Shown here: piece after piece, positions 1 to 10,069 of the stretch
Layout of the letters: each line of letters starts with the position of its first letter
How positions within the stretch are numbered: the stretch's first letter is position 1
Origin: Cenococcum geophilum 1.58
Taxonomy: Eukaryota > Ascomycota > Dothideomycetes > Gloniales > Gloniaceae
Direction of reading: 5' to 3'
Length of the DNA: 64,000 bases
NCBI GenBank assembly: GCA_001692895.1
Contig: KV748234.1
Coordinates: 372,001 to 436,000, forward strand
Notes under the pieces: generated by a model
What the model saw: only the letters and a program-made list of their open reading frames with translations
Database searches by the model: none
What the model was told of the DNA's origin: nothing
Position numbers and translations under genes: made by a program

Positions 1-643
1 TCCCTCGCTCAATTCCCTGAGCACTAAGCATGCTTGGAATTTCCACAGCACCAATATTGTAACCAACATACGCTTTTCCACTTCCGTCATGTTGTCCTGA
101 GATCGGTATGTGTTTTCTCAACGTTGCAGAGGCGAAGGCTGGGTGGGACAGTGGAAGGGAGTCTGTAATGTCCCGAATTAGCAGACCAGCATCCCAAGGN
201 CATGACGCTATTGGTTCACGTCTTCCTTGTACAGTTGTAACGGCAAACTGAGGAGCACCGGAGAAGATGGTTTGGAGGTCTTCTTCGCTGAGTGTGGGTT
301 CTGCGGGTGGGGTAAGTAGTTGGCTGGGCGTTGCCGGACGCTCCTCGATAGGGGGCTTTTGTTTGACTCGTTCGGGGTATTCTGTAGATTTGATGTTTTG
401 TGCTTGCTTCGAAGGTAGAGCTGTGTTCGAGAGCTTGCAGACGACATTTGTTAGCGGCTCTCATCTCTAGAATACACAGTGACAAATGATTAAAAGGCCA
501 GTGGTCACCTGAACATTGTCCTGCTGTTTCCACCGCCTTGATTTAAAGAAGTCGAAAAACTTCTGCCTCCTCTTCTTTCCCCCGACAGGCTTATCGACTG
601 GGCCTTCTTGAGAGGGCTTTGGACGCTTCTGCAACAAAGGCAT
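1..643 (-). CDS. Conserved fungal protein of unknown function, 5' part (3' end outside window)
   Basis: Two exons, 509-643 and 1-457 (continuing past the window edge), joined by a 51-nt intron 458-508 (GTGACC...GAG-AG). I chose the ATG at 643 because it opens a 45-codon exon that joins in phase to a long downstream frame. The N-terminus is basic (KKRRQKFFDFFKSRRWKQQ), followed by a Pro/Glu-rich linker. A block then reads LSEEDLQTIFSGAPQF, with PWD and IRDITD further on. I recall this arrangement from uncharacterised proteins widespread in filamentous fungi, but no biochemical function is known to me. There is no signal peptide or membrane segment in the visible part. Base 200 is an N and falls in codon TGN, so a stop, Cys or Trp cannot be told apart there. 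The coding reading is fairly sure; the function is unknown. Confidence 0.7.
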
Positions 644-1794
644 CCTGCAACAAGAGTGAAGCAGCAGCAGATGGAGGAGCGAATGTCATGCTGGCGGGGT
701 ATAACTGGGGGTTCGCGAATTGATTATTGCACGCAGGGGAGGTGCATTTCCGGAGGGGCAGATGCAACCTGGGCAGCGATCCTGGGAGGATCGCGAGACA
801 GTATATCATCCCGCCCCTGGCCCTAGGTCATTGGCCGATGCACCGTGGCGTCAGTGGCTGGACAGGAATAAGCCACGATTGACCTGCGCCGACGAGGCGA
901 CCCACGCCAGCTGACGACAACGACATCCGGGCTAGGCATTACCAGCTCACCAGGTTTCAGCATCATTAAATCCACTTCTCAGGTATGAGAACCTCAGCCC
1001 TGCTATCGACTAGGAGCACCCAGGCCCTCAAATATCCCTGAAAACCTTGGAATCCCTCCGCTCCATCTTCCTGGTCCAGAAGAATCACAGCCTTTTCTCA
1101 CACAGCTTACCAATGAGAGAACGTACCATTTAAGCCTCCCATTTGAAACATTGCGTGTGCATACGTTGCTTGACCTGCCGCCCACCGCCTCACTACAAGC
1201 ATCCTATCTCCGAAGGGGCGGTCATGGCGGCATTCATGGGATTGTGCCATCAGCTAAAAGCAAATATCTGCTTTATGCAAGTTTTATACAAGAAACGAGA
1301 GATACCTCGATAATGCCATGTCTCTACAGTGCAAGCAGCAACGGTTCTGGCAATTCACGCGATATCGGATGTACTGCCGTACTTTTTGGTTCGTTTGGCC
1401 ACACGGATTCTCTCATAGTCTCACATGATGAGTTACCATACCTACGAGGCTGCCCCAGGAGATCTTGAAAGCCATCCATCGTGCCTTCTGGACGCAACCC
1501 AGGTGCGAGGCACGCATCTACCAGTTTCTACCCACGGAGCCCTACAAGTCCGTAATCCCCACATCCATCTTCGTGCTCACACCCTTCGTGAAATCCGCAC
1601 CATCTCCCCAATTTCACCCTGGCCCCAGGTGTTGTTCCATCTGCTCCCAAAGTCCAAAGAATCATCCCACACTTTTCTCGTCATCTTCGGTTTCCCTCTC
1701 ATCATGTTTCATCAGGGCAAACGAGCCTTCCCTGACACTTATGCCGAACGAATATTTCTTCGTTCTCATGTGTTTTCCCTTTCCTTGCCACCCT
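644..1794. other. Intergenic, no supported gene
   Basis: This separates the divergent starts of the unknown gene (-) and the PTH11-like relic (+). Several overlapping open frames of 60-160 codons exist here, notably 1425-1820 and 1465-1794. They are low-complexity Ser/Pro/His-rich readings in competing frames without recognisable domains, so I do not call them genes. Confidence 0.5.
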
Positions 1795-2901
1795 TACGGA
1801 AGTCGCACGTTTCGCTTTAAAATATGTGGGGAACGCAAAATGGTGGATGAGTGGCTGATAGTGATTGGCCTAGTAACTTCGCCGTTGAATCATTCTCAAG
1901 CTGCAGCTGATGCGCTTAGTTGTTCTTCTACTGTCAAGGAGCTTGCTCTCTTTTGAGTTGGCCCTAGCATTCTTTACTCTATCCACCGCCAGACTAACAA
2001 ATGAAGCTTCCATCCTGGGACATGTTGGTCACCATATCCGGGATGTCACTCCGCAACAATTAGAAGCAACTCTGAGAGTAAGATTCTTCCGGGGCTCTGC
2101 AAAAACTTGTACTGTTTATGGCTTTTTCAAGCTGTTCACTATTGTCCAATCCCCTATGTAATGGCAATGACGTTGGCCCGCTGCTCTATTTGCGCCCTCT
2201 TTATACGTGTCTTCTTCACGAAACCTTTTTCGAAGCGCGGTCACGCTGATACAGCTCACTTTTACGGGACTCTCATGAAATATGTAGATTCTTTGCTGAC
2301 ACCTACTCTCAGCATACTTGGCACTCTGTTTCAATGTCGGCCGGTGTCTCTTCGTCGCCGCCTCTGCGGGATTTCTCTGCGGACCTTTCGCATACAATTG
2401 GAACAAATCAATCATAAATGGAAAAAATGTGGCGACTCAACAGACCTCTACGTCGCAATCGCAGCCTGGAACATCATCAACGATGTCTTAATTTGGTCTC
2501 TACCAATACTCGTGGTTTGGAGATTTCAACTACCTCACACTCACAAAATAGTGTTAAGTGCTGTGTTTGCTCTGGGGTTATTGTAAGTTCCTTGATCCTT
2601 GGCTTTCCGCCTTCTCTACTCACTTCTTTTAATCGTAGCGATGTCGCTGCGGGTGCCTTCCGCATCGTTACAATATTAGGGGTGAAATTCCACTCCGACG
2701 TGACTTAGTAAATGACGAGATCTGGGCCATGGCAGAGGTTAGCGTTACAATCGTAGTGGCCTGCTGTCCCTTACTTCGTCCACTCCTAGAGAAGTTGATC
2801 CCAAAACGGCTAGCTCAGTGGGCATACTCGCACGGAAATAATTCTACCATCGTAACTATTAGACCCGCGAGATTAGAGATTCCAGAGATCTTTCTACCTT
2901 G
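1795..2901 (+). pseudogene. PTH11-like / fungal rhodopsin-domain integral membrane protein, frameshifted
   Basis: The reading gives successive pieces of the fungal rhodopsin-like domain found in PTH11-type seven-helix proteins. VDEWLIVIGL lies near 1845, GHVGHHIRDVTPQQLEATL near 2020-2075, LYCLWLFQAVHYC and CSICALFIRVFFT at 2107-2220. WNIINDVLIWSLPILVVWR with the typical LSAVFALGL lies near 2468-2580. A good GTAAGT...TAG intron follows (about 2586-2637), then FRIVTILGVKFHSDVT. The last part, NDEIWAMAEVSVTIVVACC, ends at a TGA at 2899-2901. The pieces lie in different frames: one break near 2105 and another near 2705. Each would be repaired by one extra base, and neither has a usable intron. 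A further frame change near 1890-1910 might be an intron. The first exon and start are unclear. It is a decayed gene or one with sequencing indels. PTH11-type proteins are proposed surface sensors, so the role is inference only. Confidence 0.65.
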
Positions 2902-3358
2902 ATATAATTTTAGAGGATGAATCAACCGTTCAGATCTTCAAGTACATGACTACTACTGGGGCATAAGCTGTATCGAAAAAGCCTTTTGCGATGACGCCAT
3001 TTTAGTACCTTCATATCATCCTGGGGCTATGTTTGATTCTATGGCCGGCGAAAATCATGTTACAGAGATGAACTCCCCCCGGTTCCTGTGCTGCCAAGGC
3101 TATCTGATGAAGAACTGCGGGAGTAGGGATGCATGAGGTTTTATACTCCCAACCGTATCCTCCCTAAGCCATACTTAGAGTAATCAGGGTACGCGGAAAC
3201 AAATTTGGGAAAAGGGCACACTTTATGATAACAAATACAGAGTCACTGAGCTTTGGTATAATTTGTGCTTGACGTAATCATCTGACTTTGTATCTTCTAT
3301 AGTCGCAGTCATCCAGTGAGCACCTCCAACCGCTTAAGATGGAAGTCTGCACATACTT
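2902..3358. other. Intergenic, tail-side of PTH11 relic and POP1
   Basis: Convergent 3' ends flank this 457-bp stretch. I see no coding frame of significance, no RNA gene and no repeat. Confidence 0.5.
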
Positions 3359-6292
3359 TTACACGACCTCCCACTTCGCCAATCGCCCTAGGCCCTGCCC
3401 AGCCTCACGAACGATACACCAAAACCTCTCTTTCTCTACATAATTTTCTACATCTTCCCCTAAAACTTTCCTGACAAACAGATTCGCTACTCCAGTCCCC
3501 TTTCCTTCTCCTAAGTTAAAGTTTCCCGACGTCACAAACCCCACTAAATCGTCTTTTCCTGGCACAACCGGATAGTTCTTACCCCCTGGTTGCGGTGAGG
3601 TCTTTTCATGCTGCGCTGGCTTTAGTAAGTTCGCAGCAAGCGCTCTTCTTTGAAGGTGCGGCGGCGCGTCTTTTGACACTCTCGGCGATGGCTCACTTGC
3701 GCTGTTCTTAGACTTTGAGAGGGATCTTGATTGAGGAATGAGGGATAGCCACTGTGCGCGGAGTTCGGCGTTTGTAGTTGGTAACCGATAGACCCGTGCA
3801 CAGGTTGTAGGGACACCACGAGTTAAGAGTGTGATTTTGGCCGTGAAAAGGTAGGGCGAATGAGTGAAGACTTTACGATCATTGCAGGAGCGTGAAAAGA
3901 GAATGTCTGAAATGGTAGAAGAATGGAGGTGGTGAAAAGGGCGAGGTTCGATTTCCCCCAATTCTCCGGGAGGCGGAGGACCTATACAGAGTTAGACATT
4001 ATATTTAGGGTTAGGGTTTTGTCAATGATGACGACGGAAGATAATGCCTACCATGTTTTGCTAGACTCTCCTTTGTGAGGATTTCTTCCCAATCACAAGC
4101 CCAACCCCTGCCAACTCATGTTTTGCTAGACTCTCCTTTGTGAGGATTTCTTCCCAATCACAAGCCCAACCCCTGCCAACTTCTCCTTTCCTCCCATCTC
4201 CCAAGTCCACACTCCCCCACTCAATTCTCTTGCCTTTTGGCCTCTTCGCCCACTCCTTCTCTCTAACCGCCCTCTCCTGAATCTCCCACGCCCATCCTGC
4301 ACTTGTCCCAGGATAATCACCGGGGAACCACGGACGTGAGCTTTCAAAAGACACTTGTCTAGTCTCCTTCAGTCCTCCAAATCTTGGGTTTCCCCCAGAA
4401 GAGAGTGGGTAATACATGATTGTGCGCCAGATTGGGAGGACGCACTTCCAAGGTAGGAGAACAGTCCACACGCCGCGCTGACGAGAGGCACAGAGCAGAA
4501 TCGGAATTTGAGGGTCGGTAGGACGTGGCTCAGGATATTCGCCAGGCATGGCGGATCCTTTGCGGCGATTGATTGATTTTTGGGAAGGTAGGGTCCTTGA
4601 GGCTGCTAGCCTCGCATTGCGGTTAAAGATTGCAGGTGGAGATTGATTCATATCGAGAGGCCAGTTTGCAAGGGTCTGGGCGAGGCGAGACCGAGAAGCA
4701 GTGTCATGTAGTACAGACATTGTTTGTGGAGGGTAGTGCAGACGTGGGTCAGAGACGGTGAAAGCAAGGAGTGTGTTTGTTGGAAGGCTGCTAGGATTTG
4801 TAAGAATGCTAAAATCTTTCCATACGGTCTGAGGACTGTCGGCTGGGAATGCTTCTCCTTTTGGACATGGTGTTGGCCATAAGGCTGAACATAAAGTTTC
4901 TGTAGCTCCGGGCCCGGATATCTCAATGCTACCGATTTCGAACCGTAAATCTTCCACGGTTACAGCTGGTTTTTGAACCTTTGCAAACCTAACAACACCT
5001 CCCCAAAGCTGAAGAAATCCTGCAGGGTGGACTCGAATAAACACTCTTCTTTTTTCTCTCTTTTTCGTAGAGAATACCTGTTGCTGGTCTGTCGTGTCTG
5101 CCCCCCCTCTCTCTTTCGCAGACCAAATGATAGTTACAGGTGCGATTCCTTCTATTCGGCAGCCATGCTTCTCAAATGTCCAGCCCTCCCAAAACCTTGA
5201 ACCATCTCTCCACTTCTTCCCTATTCCGGTATTCCCCCACATATCTTCCTCGTAGTCAATACCCACACCTAGCGCCTTCAAAAGCCCCACGAGACTTACT
5301 TCGGGGCCCTCTAGCCCAATTGTCGCCATGTAGCTCATATCCCATGCGACAGAGCCTCTCAAAGTGTTTGCGCGATGTGTAGGTCGATAGCTCTTCGCTG
5401 TAGGCGTCAAAGGGATTGCGAAGCGCCATAGTGGCTCCAAAGGAGCTGTCATATGTGCGCGCTTGGTGTGGAACATGTGTGTTGGTAGCCATGTTTTATG
5501 TATTTGACGTTTGCGGAAACGAGCCAGCGGTGTCGGAGGGTTTTTGAGTGCTGCAGAGCGATTGATCTTTGGCGTTCGAGCGTGGAGGGGATTCGCCAAT
5601 GTGTTCTTCTTTGAAGATGCATCCTGTAACGCTTGATTCGTCGGGACCATAACTTTTGCTTTATGTCCAATAGGCACGGTACCCAAGTGCTGCTGCTCCT
5701 CTTCCCCGTGGTTTCTTCTATTCACCCTCTTCTTCTTCACCCTACTCACGCCTTCTGCTCTCAATCTTCCCTTGCTTCCCTTTCCCGTACCACTCCCACT
5801 TTCTCCGCGTTTTAATGGAGTTTGATCCTCCCTCATTTCCCTCACTGCCCTACTCCTCAGCCTCCCGGGCACACGTCTTGGATTATGACTCGCAGTCCTC
5901 CTCCTCATATCTCTTGGTACATCTTGGAACGCGCGACGCATCTGAAATTTCTTCGCTCTTCGCATACCATCTTCCAATGCGCGGATTTCGATCTCGCGGG
6001 CTCGCACAAAGCGGGCGACGGATACTTCATTGCCAGGAAATGTTGAGGAAGTAGGGACAGTAGCGAGCTGCTTTGAGGGAATCGTGGTGCGCAAGCGTTT
6101 AGGGAGATTCGTGGAGACAGGGAAACCCGATGGACTTTTGCGTTTGTTCGTGGAGGAAGCTGAATGCAAAGTATTACTGGACGCCTTGGGCTTTTGTACC
6201 TGTAAATCTGGCATTTCGGACAACGTGCGTGGAGACTGGCAACTTTGGTGAATGGTCTGGATTCTCGGCTCGGCGTTGAGCAGCCGCATCAT
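3359..6292 (-). CDS. POP1: Ribonuclease P/MRP protein subunit POP1, interrupted in this assembly by a 65-bp duplication
   Basis: POP1 is the largest protein of RNase P and RNase MRP, the nuclear ribonucleoproteins that mature tRNA 5' ends and pre-rRNA. Exon 1 is 4052-6292 and exon 2 3359-3981, with a 70-nt intron 3982-4051 (GTAGGC...TCTAAC...TATAG). The ATG at 6292 is the most upstream in frame; the ATG at 6214 (MPDLQVQKP) is equally plausible. Hallmarks are FVRAREIEIRALEDGM and VPRDMRRRTASHNPRRVP near residues 110-160 (POP1 N-terminal domain). The POPLD part reads LLPWKCVLPIWRTIMYYPLS, followed by NPRFGGLKETR and RPWFPGDYPGTSAGWAWE. Exon 2 gives the C-terminal domain (EIEPRPFHHLHSS). Total length fits the family (about 900 aa). 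The last 65 bases of exon 1 occur twice in tandem (4052-4116, 4117-4181); since 65 is not a multiple of 3, the second copy runs into a stop at 4061-4063. With a single copy, exon 1 joins exon 2 in phase as LAKH-GPPPPGEL. POP1 is essential in yeast, so an assembly error or a second intact copy must be considered. Confidence 0.9.
4052..4181. repeat. 65-bp perfect tandem duplication inside POP1 exon 1
   Basis: Bases 4052-4116 and 4117-4181 are identical over all 65 positions. The duplicated unit ends exactly at the exon 1/intron boundary, so only the intron-proximal copy abuts a splice donor. The duplication shifts the reading frame. Confidence 0.95.
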
Positions 6293-7073
6293 CGTGGAGT
6301 CACATGTATGTTTTACGTCATTGGTCAAGGCCACTAGTAGTTACACCCCTTAGATTCTTCCTCCTCAGGTTAGAACGTCACGTGTGTTTGACTTGTTTAC
6401 ATCTGCATCAGTGCGCGACGGTCGCAAACCCATACTCAAATCAACACCTCGCATTTGCATTGCTTTCCCCTACATCTACCATGGCTCTTAACCCACCTCC
6501 GTTGAAGCTGTACGATTGTGCAAACTTTGCCCTTGATGATATCAATGAGTTCGCCAAAGGGCAGGGCTATGCGGTATTACAGGTGGTGAGAATGGTGGTG
6601 GAAGTCAAGATGCCTCTGCCAAGTATTGGCAGCAATATTTCAGGCTTACAGCGGTCGTGGGGCCTTATTCTTTTAGCACGACTTTGCTGAGGGGTCCTTC
6701 GGTGTATTATGGCTTTAATTTGAACTCCACAAGTTGTACTATAGTTGAAATCAAGACTTGATTCTGGTGGTACAGTTATAGAAGCTTCATCTTAAAAGTT
6801 TGATTTTCGCGATGCAGATGCATATAAGTCAAACACACGTGATGATCTAACCTAAAGAGGAAGAATCTGAGCCTGTTTAGGCGGGGTGCGCGTAGTAATT
6901 AGGGGATGTAACTAGTAGTGGCCTTAATCAATCGGAGAAGAACTATCACCCAAATATTTTTCATTTCACCAACTACATACATGATGTATATTTCATGCTA
7001 CACTGACAAACTGAGCGTCAAATTCGCCGTTGAGGCGAAAATAAACTAGTGCTCTGGAATACACGCCATTGGT
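6293..7073. other. Intergenic between POP1 and fasciclin gene, with a possible transposase N-terminus relic
   Basis: An ATG at 6481 opens a frame reading MALNPPPLKLYDCANFALDD and then INEFAKGQGYAV before losing similarity around 6580; the frame stops at 6688-6690. The start resembles the N-terminal FAR1-like region that precedes transposase-derived domains in many fungal proteins. Nothing recognisable follows. The rest (6690-7073) shows no gene. POP1 transcription presumably starts in this stretch. Confidence 0.3.
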
Positions 7074-8560
7074 TTATAGTTCCAAGATTTCGTCCCTGAT
7101 GAGTGGGTCCAGTCTCTCCTTGAATTCTTCCTCACTCATCTCTTCGCCCTCCCAGTAAACTAGGTTCTTAGAACCAGGGAGCTTCTTTGGAGGAATCAGC
7201 ACATCTCCAATAACTTGAATGACGCCGTCCTTGGCCACGCCATCATGTACTGTAACTTTAGTGAAGCCATTGATTTGGATAGATATGAATGGTCCATAGC
7301 GAGTAACATCGACAGCCAGTGAACGATCTTTTAGTGCGGTTGGGAGATCAAAATGGAAGTAGCTCCCTGGCCGTTGCGTTTCTACGTCATCGCTTGTGGC
7401 GTCGTAAAATGCATCGGAATAAAGAGTCTGATTGACTACTATGTGGTACTTGAGAAGGGCTTTTAGGTAGGGAGTACCGAATTTGCTAAACAGAAATGCG
7501 TTGATCTTAGGGCCAAGTTTCTTGAAAGCGAAATTGGAGGGAGCAAAGAATGTGCCCCCGGTATGTGCGGTGGTATTCATCTTTTCGAAGATACCAGTCT
7601 TTTCAAGGCCAAGCGTGAGAGTGCTAAACTCGGTGGGAAAGAGGTCAATGATATTCACAACCTTAGGAGGGGGCAAGATGATGCTGTCGACACCGTGGAT
7701 GACGCCATTGGTTCCGAACTGAGGGAAATTAATTAGTCTGGATATCTAAAATAACAAACAAGTAAACGTACAAAGTTGAGGCCAACGACTTTGCTGTAGA
7801 AGTTAATTGTCAAGCCATGGAAACTAGCTCGGACAGTCAAGCGCTGAGGGTGTCCTAGACTCGAAGGCTCGTAGAGTGTTGGGATGGTGTAAGAGTGCAA
7901 GACCCTGCCAGCAGGGTAAAACTCCGGGGAGACATGGTAGAGCAGTAAATCCTTGATAAATTCCTTGGAAGGCTTTTTGCCATGCTTAGGGATCTTCTCA
8001 AAAGCTTTGTCGATAGGAGCAAAGACGGTATAATTTGCTTCGGTACCATTAAGTAACTTTACAAGATCATCATCGTCGTTTATTAACTTGGCAAGCTTAG
8101 TCGTAAACTTGCTCTTTGCAATTAGCTCGTAAATGGTCATGTTGGGTTTATGATGAGGAGGGTGATGTGGCTTGCGATGGTGGGGAGGTTTATGGTGGGG
8201 AGGACCATGGTGCGGTGGGTGTGCTGGCTCCTCGAAGCTATCGTAGAGGTCGTCGTAATAGAGCGAGTCATCCAGCCAGGCTTCGACATCGTAGGCAGTA
8301 CTGTAGACTTTCTCATAAAGAGTGTTGCCGGCATCAGTGGCGCGAGCAAGAGCATCGTCAATATAGTTCTTCGAGCTTTCGATAATGGTCTTGGCCTTGT
8401 CCTTCCACTCGATAAGCTTGTCATGGCATGGACGTTCGGCGTTGGAAATTAAATCCCTGTTTCGGTGAGGTTCAATTTCGATTTTGCTCATTACCTTTTC
8501 ATCTACCACGACGAAGGAGGCACCTAGGGCGGCGAGCGGAAGAAGATTAAGAAGCCTCAT
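7074..8560 (-). CDS. Secreted two-domain fasciclin (FAS1) protein
   Basis: Exon 1 is 7772-8560 and exon 2 is 7074-7718, joined across a 53-nt intron 7719-7771 (GTACGT...CTCAG); the product is 477 aa. The ATG at 8560 starts a signal peptide (MRLLNLLPLAALGASF). Residues about 20-112 are charged and helical. Residues 114-139 are almost purely His and Pro. Two FAS1 domains follow. The first (about 141-290) has the YTVFAPIDKAFEKIP motif, a YHVSPEF segment, and the intron inside its closing motif (NFFGTNGVIHGVDSIILPP). The second (about 290-440) has TFFAPSNFAFKKLG, YHIVVNQTLYSDAF and DGVIQVIGDVLIPP. FAS1 domains mediate cell adhesion or matrix contacts. In fungi such proteins are secreted or GPI-anchored; I see no GPI signal in the acidic C-terminus (REILEL-type end). 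The partner is unknown. The His/Pro stretch could bind metal ions, which is inference. Confidence 0.9.
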
Positions 8561-9087
8561 CTTGATAATAGCTAGAGGAGAGTTTGAAATAGGCTTTGAT
8601 GAAACTCGATAGGATTAGGAAGATGGTTATGCACTACGCAGTATATTCAAGAGACCAAGGCTTTCCGCGGAGGCGGAAAGTCGATGACGAAACGAAGACG
8701 AAGCTCCCCACGGCCAACGCAGAAGAGATGAGGAAAGGCTCCAAAAGACAGTTCAGTGCAATAGTTTTCCTGGTGAAGTAGCTTGTAAGTGTTGCAAGTA
8801 TATGAGGTGACCTCGGTAGAGCAGAGGCGGCTGTTAAAGCATGAAGGCGAGTTGCAAATCAGGCAGTAAGTTGACAACCTGGGACCGCGTAAGCTTCGTA
8901 ACCTTGTCCTGCCCCACACCCCGCGTCGGCCAAAAAGTCTCCCGGACGCCGATGAAATGATGCGCTGAGTTAATTGAAAGCGCCCAGGAGATGAATTTGA
9001 TACGCCACAGGTATCCAGCGTGCCAAGTAGGTAGGTAGATACTCACCGCGAGAAGTCAAAAAGCGTGGAAGTCTTCGAACTTATCCT
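8561..9087. other. Upstream region of the fasciclin gene, no gene seen
   Basis: About 530 bp lie between the fasciclin start and the MITE. Short frames on both strands show no domain. The fasciclin promoter is expected here. Confidence 0.4.
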
Positions 9088-9584
9088 TAAATCGGACGCT
9101 TCATGGAGAACAGGGGTAGCACGCGCGCACTACTCCTATTACCCCCTGAATTCTCTACGAAGTGTCTGAGAACTTACGGTCGCAAAATCACCAAACTAAC
9201 TGCCAAACCTTACTGTCTTTCTACGTCTAATTACTCTGAAAATACTACAAGATAAAGCCCTTGAACTTCTCTATATACTACATAGTAGCTATCATAGCTA
9301 TATTATATAAAAGTTAGATATAGGTAGTTAGTTTAAAATCCATCAAGATACGGTTTAGAATCTAACTCATTTTCTATAATAATATAAAATATATATTGGA
9401 AAAGAGATAGTCACTTAAAGAATCTATTATATTAACAACTATTATTATAATTATTATAGTTTATAAAATGGGTAAAAACTAATTTTTAAACCATTTAGTT
9501 ACTACTAAAGCTGCACTTCGCTGTAGAATTCAAGGGGGTATAGGGAGCAGTACGCACGTGCTCCCCATGAAGCGTCTGATTTTT
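9088..9584. mobile_element. MITE-like element with long terminal inverted repeats
   Basis: The left end (9091 onward: CGGACGCTTCATGG, then a CACGCGCGCACTACTCC block, a run of C's and TGAATTCT, to about 9170) returns inverted at 9515-9580. There it reads AGAATTCAAGGGGG, then the GTACGCACGTGCTCCC block and CCATGAAGCGTCTG. The two arms are alike over about 70-80 bp with scattered differences. The middle (about 9240-9500) is strongly AT-rich and contains no coding frame. This is the build of a non-autonomous DNA transposon. I could not fix a target-site duplication, so the outer borders are approximate. Confidence 0.75.
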
Positions 9585-10069
9585 TCATCTCGATCAGTCA
9601 CGGCTAAGCCAATCCCCGATTAACGATCAGCGTCGTGCTCCCTGCCGAAAGCCGTTACGTACCTGCAAATGCAGCCAACCCCCACAGGTGCTGCAATATG
9701 TCCTGATCCCCAATTCTTCCATCCAATAATCCGAATGCTCTCGGCGGGGAAAGCTACACACGCAACGTGGTAACGCTGAAAGAAGGTAGCAATTGGCTGC
9801 ACAGTTGCTTCTCAAACAAGCTTGCTAAGCTTGCTAAGCTTTCTAAGCCTTTGACCAAGAATGTGTATCGTTCCAAGCATAACGGAGGTTGTTGTGCTCC
9901 GTGAATCCCATTTCTCTCCTGATAGCTACATCAGACCTACGGCATTCATAGCATCACATCCAGACCTTCGACTTCAACCACCTTGCATCTCCTCCTTTGA
10001 CACTGCATTCCATTCTTTCTCCCAATTGACTTCAATCACAGAGACTTCAAAGACGAGCTCATCAACATC
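9585..10069. other. Upstream region of glutamate decarboxylase
   Basis: No gene is seen. A short AAGCTTGCT-type tandem repeat occurs near 9818-9845. The promoter and 5' leader of the GAD gene must lie here. Confidence 0.4.

Noticed and set aside
1425..1956. Overlapping plus-strand frames of 131 and 163 codons
   Set aside because: Pyrimidine-rich DNA giving Ser/Pro/His readings in two frames. Only the last part (about 1795 onward) resembles a protein family and is included in the PTH11 relic.
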